From Verrucomicrobiales bacterium (GTDB taxonomy: Bacteria; Verrucomicrobiota; Verrucomicrobiia; Verrucomicrobiales; Akkermansiaceae), in the NCBI GenBank assembly GCA_003527555.1, contig DPWT01000017.1, forward strand, positions 1-12,675: a stretch of 12,675 nucleotides of DNA, given 5' to 3'. The notes beneath the pieces were generated by a model. That model was not told the DNA's origin. It worked only from the letters and a program-made list of their open reading frames with translations, and did no database searches. Numbering within the stretch: the first letter of the stretch is position 1; every line of letters begins with the position of its first letter. The translations under genes were made by a program, and so were the position numbers. Positions 7,127 through 12,675 of this stretch are shown one piece after another.

Positions 7127-7207
7127 CGGATGAACTATCCGTTATCAGTCCCCATCGCTCCGAAGGGGGGTGCCCGTGGAAATCACCAGTGTCCCCCGTT
7201 TTGGGAC
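7127..7207 (+). promoter_or_regulatory. structured leader with competing hairpins upstream of the aspartate aminotransferase gene
   Basis: The 179-bp gap between prmA and the aminotransferase gene holds an ordered set of self-complementary runs. First is CGGAT-gaact-ATCCG (7127-7141). Next CCCC (7150-7153) can pair with part of GGGGGG (7165-7170). That G run can instead pair with CCCCC (7193-7197), enclosing GGTG/CACC. Finally GTCCC (7191-7195) can pair with GGGAC (7203-7207) around ccgtttt. The second, third and fourth pairings exclude one another, as in attenuators or riboswitches. I do not recognise a known riboswitch class, and there is no long T run. It ends about 54 bases before the ATG. 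Confidence 0.35.
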
Positions 7208-7261
7208 GTGATTAGTCTCATTTAGACCTTATTACCACTATTAGCATCACCAAAAACAACC

Positions 7262-8428
7262 ATGGACTCCATTTCAGCCCGCGTAGCCAACGTCGCCCCC
7301 TCGCTAACATTATCGGTCACTAACCAAGCCAAAGCCATGAAGGCACGTGGCGAAGAAGTTTACGGACTTGCCGGTGGTGAACCAGATCAAGACACCCCAG
7401 ATTTCATCAAGCAGGCAGCCATCGATGCACTTGCTCAAGGTAAAACTAAATACACTCCCGCAGCCGGAATCCCCGAACTGCGTGAGGCCATCGCCAACAA
7501 ACTCAAGGAAGACAACGGCATCGAGTATGATCCCCGCCAGATTGTGGTTAACAGCGGCGCCAAACAATCCTGCTTCAACGCCATTCTCGCCGTCGTAGAG
7601 GAAGGCGATGAGGTTATTATCCCCTCTCCTTACTGGGTCAGCTACCCAGAAATGGTCCGACTCGCTGGTGGTGTGCCCGTGCTTGTCGAAACAACGGCAG
7701 AAAACAACTGGAAGATCACGCCTGAGCAGTTCGAGGAAAATATGAGCGGCTTAACAAAGATGATTATCATCAACTCGCCAGGCAATCCTACCGGCTCGGT
7801 ATATTCGGCTGAAGAGCTTCTAGCCATCGGTGAGGTGGCTCTCTACGAGGATATCATCATCCTTTCCGATGAAATTTATGAACATCTTGTATACGGTGAA
7901 ACAAAGCACACCAGCATCGCCTCACTGAGCAAGGATCTCTACAACCTAACAATTACTGTAAACGGCTTTTCCAAAGCATACTCTATGACCGGATGGCGGA
8001 TTGGATATACCGCCGCACCCACCGAGCTTGCAGCTGCCATGTCGCGTATCCAGGGACACACAACATCGAACGCAACTAGCTTCGCACAGTATGGCGCTGT
8101 CGCAGCCCTTGATGGCGGTAAGGATTTTATTAAAGACCTAAATGCAGAATACGATGTGCGCCGTCAATTTGTCCTCGCGCGTCTCAATGCGATTCCCAAC
8201 ATCAAGGTCACGGAGCCCCAGGGCGCTTTTTACTTCCTTGTCGATACCGAGCAGCTTGGGCTTAAGTCCGTCAACCTCTGCGATAAGCTACTCAACCGTT
8301 ACCGTGTTGCCGCCGTTCCAGGCATTGCATTTGGAAACGATTACAGCATTCGTATTAGCTATTGCACAACGCTTGATGTGCTCAACGAAGGGCTAACCCG
8401 ATTTGAGGAATTCTGCAAAGCGCACTAA
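7262..8428 (+). CDS. aspC: aspartate aminotransferase, class Ib (fold-type I PLP enzyme)
   Basis: Cytoplasmic PLP enzyme moving the amino group between aspartate and 2-oxoglutarate; some class Ib members also use prephenate or aromatic substrates. The 388 residues follow the class Ib pattern: YGLAGGEPDQDTP (34-46), the substrate-loop region KTKYTPAAGIPELREAI (61-77), SGAKQ (98-102), PSPYWVSYPE (121-130), NSPGNPTG (171-178) with Asn-175, LSDEIYEHLVY (201-211) with Asp-203 and Tyr-206, and NGFSKAYSMTGWRIGY (234-249) with PLP Lys-238. Arg-364 in SIRISYC binds the substrate carboxylate. No SD lies before the ATG (aaaaacaacc). It is preceded by a structured leader and closed by a strong terminator, so it probably forms its own unit. 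The symbol is by function; aatA is an equally common name. Confidence 0.92.
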   Translation: MDSISARVANVAPSLTLSVTNQAKAMKARGEEVYGLAGGEPDQDTPDFIKQAAIDALAQGKTKYTPAAGIPELREAIANKLKEDNGIEYDPRQIVVNSGAKQSCFNAILAVVEEGDEVIIPSPYWVSYPEMVRLAGGVPVLVETTAENNWKITPEQFEENMSGLTKMIIINSPGNPTGSVYSAEELLAIGEVALYEDIIILSDEIYEHLVYGETKHTSIASLSKDLYNLTITVNGFSKAYSMTGWRIGYTAAPTELAAAMSRIQGHTTSNATSFAQYGAVAALDGGKDFIKDLNAEYDVRRQFVLARLNAIPNIKVTEPQGAFYFLVDTEQLGLKSVNLCDKLLNRYRVAAVPGIAFGNDYSIRISYCTTLDVLNEGLTRFEEFCKAH

Positions 8429-8454
8429 AAGCATCACAAAATTTAGATTATGAT

Positions 8455-8488
8455 CGCGGTGTGGCCTGATGGCTATGCCGCGTTTTTT
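8455..8488 (+). terminator. strong intrinsic terminator after the aspartate aminotransferase gene
   Basis: CGCGG (8455-8459) pairs with CCGCG (8478-8482). Inside, past a TG/TG internal loop, TGGCC pairs with GGCTA (one G-U) around TGAT, and six T follow (8483-8488). It overlaps the TAA of the convergent truA (8487-8489). On the minus strand no T run follows, so it is effectively one-directional. Confidence 0.85.
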
Positions 8489-9245
8489 ATGGGTAAACAA
8501 CGTGATCTAACACCAATCCGTCAGGCGGTGCACAGTATGGCGCGCGACCAGAAGGGAGATCCGAGGGTTGATCCATGAGATCCGCAAGATCATCAAGCCT
8601 CAATCGCCCCTGCGCGGCATAGACGGCCGATCCCGTCAGTAAGCGTGCCATTTTATATAAAAATCCATTACCCGTAAAAATGATACGGTATCCGTGTGCG
8701 GTTGCATGTAATTCAGCATTCTCTAGTATGCGGCGATAGCTTGTCTCATTAGTCTCGTTTCCTCGCATGGCAGCAAAAGCACGGAAATCATGCTCACCTT
8801 GGAGAATTTCAAGTGCTTGCTTCAAAGTTTCCGGATCGAGCTGACGAGGCAGATGCCATGCCAATCCGGCCATCAGAGGAGGTAATACTGGCGCAAGACA
8901 TAGGTCATATGTGTAGGTCTTACTCACAGCGCTAAATCGTGCGTGAAAATCTTCGGTTACCTCCTCGCACGCAATAGCGCGGATCGTTGCCGGCAATTTA
9001 GTATTCACCGCCGGCACCCAATTGAATGGATTCATACGCATACCATCAGGCGCATCAAAGTGCGCCACTTGTCCTGTAGCATGAACACCTGCATCTGTCC
9101 GACCTGATCCGTGGACACTGACGTCTTGTTTAGCCACCACGGAGATCGCATTATGCATAAGATCCTGGACCGTATTACCATCCGGTTGTTTGGCCCAACC
9201 AGAGTATGGCCTGCCATCGTAGGCTATCGTTAATTTCAGTCGCAC
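8487..9245 (-). CDS. truA: tRNA pseudouridine(38-40) synthase
   Basis: Converts uridines 38, 39 and 40 of the tRNA anticodon arm to pseudouridine. The 252 residues carry all TruA hallmarks: AYDGRPYSGWAKQP (8-21), GSGRTDAGVHATGQVAHF (46-63) with catalytic Asp-51, FHARFSAVSKTYTY, the ILQGEHDFRAFAA block, FTGNGFLYKMARLLTG and the closing APPDGLVL. The start is GTG at 9245-9243. An in-frame TAA lies only four codons upstream and no ATG intervenes before the homologous region, so GTG is the only reasonable choice. No SD is seen. It follows tsaE by 65 bases on the same strand and probably shares its transcript. The terminator of the convergent aminotransferase gene overlaps its stop codon. Confidence 0.94.
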   Translation of the reverse strand: MRLKLTIAYDGRPYSGWAKQPDGNTVQDLMHNAISVVAKQDVSVHGSGRTDAGVHATGQVAHFDAPDGMRMNPFNWVPAVNTKLPATIRAIACEEVTEDFHARFSAVSKTYTYDLCLAPVLPPLMAGLAWHLPRQLDPETLKQALEILQGEHDFRAFAAMRGNETNETSYRRILENAELHATAHGYRIIFTGNGFLYKMARLLTGSAVYAAQGRLRLDDLADLMDQPSDLPSGRAPYCAPPDGLVLDHVVYP

Positions 9246-9310
9246 ACAGGTATGTTAATCACGCTCACAAATAAAAACAACCATGATAGAATGACTGACA
9301 AGATACGCTC

Positions 9311-9733
9311 TCACTTAAACCTAACTACTCTAATTTCACCCTTTACCTCAAATTCTAACCAAATCGCATGATGTGGAATAAAATCTGGAAATTTGTTTGC
9401 CCACTCGACTACGACAATTCCGTTTTCGTCCAGATACTCATCCCAACCGATACGCAGCAACTCGTCTTCGGTTTCCATGCGGTAGAAATCAAAATGGAAT
9501 ACCGACAGCCTACCACCCATGTATTCGTGGGCCAAGGTAAACGTTGGGCTTGTAACCATCTCTTTACATCCAAGACCAGCTACCACCCCCTTGGTAAAGT
9601 GGGTTTTTCCAGCACCTAAACCACCACGCAAGGCCAGAAAATCACCCGATTGAAGACTACGACCAACCGTCTCACCGAGAGCAACCATCGCCTCCGGTGA
9701 CTCCACAATCTTCTCGCATCCCTTATCCAACAT
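9311..9733 (-). CDS. tsaE: tRNA threonylcarbamoyladenosine biosynthesis ATPase TsaE
   Basis: P-loop ATPase that works with TsaB and TsaD to make t6A at position 37 of ANN-decoding tRNAs. The 140 residues are of normal length. The Walker A loop is GGLGAGKTHFTKG (37-49). It is followed by VTSPTFTLAHEY (60-71), FHFDFYRM (79-86) with the Asp of the second ATP-site motif, ELLRIGWDEYL, and the IVVVEWANKFPDFIP block (106-120), all typical of TsaE. The ATG at 9733-9731 lies eight bases after the stop of the TetR-family gene. An SD-like AAGG sits inside that gene's last codons, about 13 bases before the ATG, which supports co-transcription. tsaB and tsaD are not in the window. Confidence 0.94.
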   Translation of the reverse strand: MLDKGCEKIVESPEAMVALGETVGRSLQSGDFLALRGGLGAGKTHFTKGVVAGLGCKEMVTSPTFTLAHEYMGGRLSVFHFDFYRMETEDELLRIGWDEYLDENGIVVVEWANKFPDFIPHHAIWLEFEVKGEIRVVRFK

Positions 9734-9741
9734 TACCGAAT

Positions 9742-10392
9742 TTATTCAACCTTACCCCCAAAACCGTGTATCGTGAACCCAACGATCTCCCTAAGCATTT
9801 CCTCACGGTTAATGTTTTCCACCTCTCCTTGATCACCCGCACTAAGCTGCAACGCAAGTTTACCTAATCCATGGTAATAGACCACCGTTCCTGAGGCGAA
9901 AACAATATGCTTCACAATTTGAATTGATGATAGGCTTGGATAATGCACCAGAAATGCTCGTGTAAACGCTTGGAAAACTTCAGTGTAAAGATGGCGACTA
10001 ACGGCCGGGATTGTGTAATCACTCTCAATTAAGTAACGCGCAACAAGACGTAGCATCAGACCAGCTCTGACACCACACTCTTCCGGCAGGACCACAGGGC
10101 GCATAAAGCAGGTCATGACCCGTTCAAGTGGAACTTTCTCTATGGTGCCATACTCAGTAACCGCCTCATTAAGCAGCTTAATCCGATACTGGTTAATCGG
10201 ATTCATACAACGTTTAACTGCCTCCTGAATCAGGCCCTCTTTGCCTCCAAAGTGATAACTAACGCTCGCCAGATTAACACCGGCAGCAGTTGTTACGTCA
10301 CGTACGGATACATCCTCAAAGCCTTTTTCAGCGAAAAGATTCCACGCCGCATCCAGAATTTGCTCTCTCGTATCCACGGGAAAATTATTCAA
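9742..10392 (-). CDS. TetR/AcrR family transcriptional regulator
   Basis: A 216-residue repressor-type regulator. The N-terminal DNA-binding domain reads TREQILDAAWNLFAEKGFE (8-26), then the helix-turn-helix VSVRDVTTAAGVNLASVSYHF (28-48) and GGKEGLIQEAV, the usual TetR order. The C-terminal ligand/dimer domain (about 70-216) is helical and of the length seen in CecR/YbiH-like members; its ligand cannot be read from sequence. The start is uncertain: TTG at 10392, or GTG at 10377 (residue 6); there is no ATG before the conserved region and no SD. It heads a minus-strand cluster with tsaE and truA and faces the DNA methyltransferase gene across 108 bp. Autoregulation and control of the divergent gene are likely by analogy only. 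Confidence 0.88.
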   Translation of the reverse strand: MNNFPVDTREQILDAAWNLFAEKGFEDVSVRDVTTAAGVNLASVSYHFGGKEGLIQEAVKRCMNPINQYRIKLLNEAVTEYGTIEKVPLERVMTCFMRPVVLPEECGVRAGLMLRLVARYLIESDYTIPAVSRHLYTEVFQAFTRAFLVHYPSLSSIQIVKHIVFASGTVVYYHGLGKLALQLSAGDQGEVENINREEMLREIVGFTIHGFGGKVE

Positions 10393-10500
10393 ACGATCAA
10401 TTACGGTAAGGTCAACAACTATTTTAAACGCACGTATGATCTCGCAGCTATCAAAAATCTCTGCTTCTCTTTAAGTTATTAATCTGTCCATGCTTACTGC
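10393..10500. promoter_or_regulatory. 108-bp divergent promoter region between tetR and the DNA methyltransferase gene
   Basis: This AT-rich gap must hold the promoters of both divergent genes. On the minus strand a TTGACC (10415-10410) and an AATAAT (10389-10384) stand 20 bases apart, too far for a standard promoter. I found no clear palindrome of the kind TetR proteins bind. Confidence 0.3.
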
Positions 10501-11343
10501 ATGCCAGGGGCAATGAAAACCGATATTCAGCTAGACCTCCTTGATTGCCTCGAGGGTATGCGTCAAATGGAGGCAGAAACTATCGATCTAGTGGTAACAT
10601 CACCACCCTATAATCTGGGTATTGATTACACAACCTACGAGGATACCAGCGACCGCACCGCTTTTATCAGCTGGTGCTTGGATTGGTCACGAGCAGTGCG
10701 TCGCGTCATGACAGAAGAGGCTTCTCTATTCCTAAACGTTGGCGCCGCCCCCAGCAACCCCCTACTCCCGCATCAGCTCATTCTCGCTCTCACAGAAGCC
10801 ACCGGAGCAGACACACCTGTCTTCACCCTCCAGAACACCTTTCACTGGATCAAGTCCATCTCCATTGAAACCAAAAATGGCGACACGGTCAGCGCTGGAC
10901 ACTTTAAACCCATCAATAGCAACCGATACGTAAACGACTGCCACGAATATGTTTTTCACCTGACGAAATCAGGAGCTGTTCCTCTGGACCGTCGCAGCGC
11001 AGGGGTACCCTACGTTGACAAATCTAATATCAATCGCTGGGGGCACACAGGCGGCAAGGATAAACGTTGCCGTGGTAACACATGGTTTATTCCCTATGAT
11101 ACCATCCAAAGCCGCGACAAAGAAAGACCACACCCGGCAACATTTCCAATCGCCCTCGTTGAGCAGTGTATTCGAATCCATGGAGAAGACACAAGGACGC
11201 GCCTATTGGATCCCTTTAATGGCATTGGCACATCGGCCGTTGCCGCCATTCGCTCCGGCATCGCGTCCTACACAGGGTTTGATATTGATGAAAAATACCT
11301 TAAAATCACACGCGATCGTATCAGCGCAAACTTAAACGAATAA
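10501..11343 (+). CDS. DNA adenine-N6/cytosine-N4 methyltransferase, apparently orphan
   Basis: SAM-dependent methyltransferase of the N6/N4 family (PF01555-like), 280 residues. Catalytic motif IV TSPPYN (33-38) comes before the SAM-binding motifs. Motif X is HPATFPIALVEQCI (211-224) and motif I is LLDPFNGIGTSAVAA (235-249), with FDID (260-263) completing the SAM pocket. This order is that of the beta class. The middle (about 85-205) would be the target-recognition region, including HWIKSISIET and a basic patch GGKDKRCRG. TSPPY fits either N4-cytosine or N6-adenine methylation, so the target is unknown. No restriction endonuclease is visible within the window, so a role in gene regulation or replication timing is as likely as defence. 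ATG 10501 was kept; ATG 10513 is an alternative, though the AGGGG before it is only two bases away. Confidence 0.9.
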   Translation: MPGAMKTDIQLDLLDCLEGMRQMEAETIDLVVTSPPYNLGIDYTTYEDTSDRTAFISWCLDWSRAVRRVMTEEASLFLNVGAAPSNPLLPHQLILALTEATGADTPVFTLQNTFHWIKSISIETKNGDTVSAGHFKPINSNRYVNDCHEYVFHLTKSGAVPLDRRSAGVPYVDKSNINRWGHTGGKDKRCRGNTWFIPYDTIQSRDKERPHPATFPIALVEQCIRIHGEDTRTRLLDPFNGIGTSAVAAIRSGIASYTGFDIDEKYLKITRDRISANLNE

Positions 11344-11375
11344 GTCGGCAAACTTTAACCTCTTGGAATAAAAAC

Positions 11376-12401
11376 ATTCAAAACTTAACACCCCATATTC
11401 CTCTGCTCGCGCTGGCACCAATGCAGGATGTAACCGACTTGGCATTCATGCGCGTAATGCAGCAATTTGGTGGCCCAGACTATTTTGTCACCGAGTATTT
11501 TCGTGTACATACTGACTACACAATAGAGAAAAAAATACTGCGGAGCATCACAGAAAATAATACTGGCCGCCCAGTCTACGCACAGCTCATAGGGCAAGAT
11601 ATCCCTGCGCTGAAGCGCATCGCAAAAGAATTATTACAATACCCGATCGCTGGCATCGATTTAAACCTCGGTTGTCCCGCACCCGTCGTATGCCGCAAAG
11701 ATGCGGGCGGAGGACTGCTCCGCAAGCCAGAAAAAACTGAAGATATCATCGCGGCTTTACGTGATAGCATCCCGGGTAAATTCACCGTCAAAACACGCTT
11801 GGGATTTGAGTCACACGATGAGTTTATACAATTACTGGAAATTTTCCGACGACATGACCTCGATACCCTTACGATTCATGGACGATCTGTTCGGGAGCGC
11901 TATCAGACACCCATTCACACGGATTGTATTCGCCACGCAGTAGAAAAGATGCCCTGCCCAGTCATTGCTAATGGCAACGTTGTCGACGTGGAGACAGGTA
12001 TTGGATTATTAGCAAAGACGAATGCACAAGGCCTAATGATCGGCCGAGGTGCAATACGTAGCCCATGGATTTTCAGCCAGCTTAGAGCGGCTATTGCTAA
12101 CCAATCTATTAAACAAGTTCTCCGTTCCGACCTCTTGGAGTACATAACCCTTCTCTATCAGGAAATAGCCACACAAACATCTGATTTTGATGAGACCAAA
12201 CATGTGCACCGCATGAAAAAATATCTCATCTATATCGCACAAGGGATTGACGACGAATTTGAACATCAAATTCGCCGCGTCACTAGCGCAGACACATTTT
12301 ACCTGACGTGCAGAGAGTTTCTCGACAACAACGAGCCCGTACCTTCCCGCCCACCAGAGCGCTCCAAAATCTTCTGTGGATTTGACGCATTACGAAGGTA
12401 G
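11376..12401 (+). CDS. dus: tRNA-dihydrouridine synthase with a non-standard or lost start codon
   Basis: FMN enzyme that reduces uridine to dihydrouridine in tRNA. Counting from the first ATG (11421), it shows DVTDLAF (3-9), VTEYFRV (23-29, as in DusC-like enzymes), YAQLIGQD (53-60), DLNLGCP (80-86) with the presumed catalytic Cys-85, AGGGLL (95-100), VKTRLGF (123-129), TIHGRS, VIANGNV and [15 protein letters not shown]. That ATG is the Met of the FMN-binding ALAPM strand, so starting there would remove the first beta strand. The frame is open back to 11304 and encodes the expected PLLALAPM, but contains no ATG, GTG or TTG. Best candidates are ATT at 11376 (GGA eight bases ahead; used here) or ATA at 11340 overlapping the methyltransferase stop. 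The family is certain; the start is not, and DusA/B/C assignment is unresolved. Confidence 0.88.
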   Translation: MQNLTPHIPLLALAPMQDVTDLAFMRVMQQFGGPDYFVTEYFRVHTDYTIEKKILRSITENNTGRPVYAQLIGQDIPALKRIAKELLQYPIAGIDLNLGCPAPVVCRKDAGGGLLRKPEKTEDIIAALRDSIPGKFTVKTRLGFESHDEFIQLLEIFRRHDLDTLTIHGRSVRERYQTPIHTDCIRHAVEKMPCPVIANGNVVDVETGIGLLAKTNAQGLMIGRGAIRSPWIFSQLRAAIANQSIKQVLRSDLLEYITLLYQEIATQTSDFDETKHVHRMKKYLIYIAQGIDDEFEHQIRRVTSADTFYLTCREFLDNNEPVPSRPPERSKIFCGFDALRR

Positions 12402-12463
12402 CCATCACATGCAATATCTTCCGTCTTGCATCTTACATCTTTTCTCATACTTCTCATTGTGTG
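12402..12463. other. pyrimidine-rich spacer before the ABC ATPase gene
   Basis: The 62-base gap is rich in CATCTT/TCTCAT-like units (catcttacatcttttctcat). It has no hairpin with a T run and no purine-rich SD before the ATPase start. The ATPase gene could be read through from dus. Confidence 0.3.
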
Positions 12464-12675
12464 ATGAATAATGCGCTTTCACCAAATTTGGAACCATTAA
12501 TCAGCATTCGTCGATTACATAAGCATTTTGGTGATGCTCACGTTCTCCGTGGTGTCGATCTTGATATTTATCGTGGTGAGACTGTATGCCTAGTTGGAGC
12601 CTCAGGCGGCGGCAAGACAGTGCTTGTAAAACACATACTAGCGCTACTCGAGTTCGAGTCAGGCAGTGTACAAAT
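12464..12675 (+). CDS. ABC transporter ATP-binding protein, N-terminal 70 residues (runs off the right edge), MlaF-like
   Basis: The first 70 residues of an ABC ATPase are present. They include the A-loop region [20 protein letters not shown] (20-39) and Walker A GASGGGKT (45-52), followed by [17 protein letters not shown]. The GKxVLxKHI pattern after the P-loop, rather than the GKSTLL of most importers, resembles MlaF/Mce-type phospholipid-transport ATPases and some amino-acid importers. The signature motif, Walker B and partner genes lie outside the window, so the substrate is inference. The start is ATG 12464; an in-frame GTG lies just before it at 12461. No SD is visible. It follows dus by 62 bases on the same strand. 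Confidence 0.85.
   Translation, partial: MNNALSPNLEPLISIRRLHKHFGDAHVLRGVDLDIYRGETVCLVGASGGGKTVLVKHILALLEFESGSVQ

Noticed and set aside
10384-10415. Sigma-70 promoter for the TetR gene (TTGACC and AATAAT)
   Set aside because: The spacer is 20 bases and the -10 would overlap the TTG start codon; too weak to assert.
10501-11343. Restriction-modification system
   Set aside because: Both neighbours are clearly housekeeping genes (TetR-tsaE-truA and dus); no nuclease or specificity subunit is present in the window.
1-12675. Mobile elements, CRISPR, tRNA genes or prophage
   Set aside because: I found no transposase, integrase, spaced direct repeats or cloverleaf-like sequence on either strand.

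Overview
The window looks like an ordinary chromosomal stretch of a Gram-negative bacterium with moderate G+C. Recognisable Shine-Dalgarno (SD) sequences are few, several genes seem to use non-ATG starts, and the gene families seen fit Verrucomicrobiota or another PVC-type lineage. That placement is a low-confidence inference from protein style, as there is no rRNA or marker tree. Fourteen protein genes are supported. Two run off the edges: a GH13 amylase at the left and an ABC ATPase at the right. I see no tRNA, rRNA, CRISPR array, insertion sequence, attachment site or prophage.

Layout. Positions 1-2396 (minus strand) hold a sugar-transport and starch-breakdown pair: an MFS transporter of the sucrose/maltose type followed, two bases on, by a secreted GH13 alpha-amylase. 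Positions 2597-4097 (minus strand) hold a mannose-1-phosphate guanylyltransferase followed by ruvX, again nearly touching. A weak hairpin with a short T run lies between the two pairs. Facing away at 4196 (plus strand) is a small two-helix membrane protein I do not recognise. Positions 4802-8428 (plus strand) carry an AvtA-type aminotransferase, a PrmA-type L11 methyltransferase and a class Ib aspartate aminotransferase. A strong intrinsic terminator closes this block and overlaps the end of the convergent truA. Positions 8487-10392 (minus strand) are a compact tetR-tsaE-truA cluster. Divergent from it are an apparently orphan DNA methyltransferase, a tRNA-dihydrouridine synthase and the start of an ABC ATPase resembling MlaF.

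How they work together. The left pair would cut alpha-glucans outside the inner membrane and import the products. The guanylyltransferase feeds GDP-mannose to glycan synthesis. The right half is rich in translation maintenance: prmA (ribosomal protein L11), tsaE (t6A37), truA (pseudouridine 38-40) and dus (dihydrouridine).

I found no clear new system. The points most worth a second look are: (a) the dihydrouridine synthase has no ATG, GTG or TTG that would keep its FMN-binding N-terminus; (b) competing C-run/G-run hairpins lie just upstream of the aspartate aminotransferase; (c) a 21-codon in-frame leader ORF stops 6 nt before avtA; (d) the unrecognised small membrane gene has a perfect inverted repeat in its leader and another over its stop codon.
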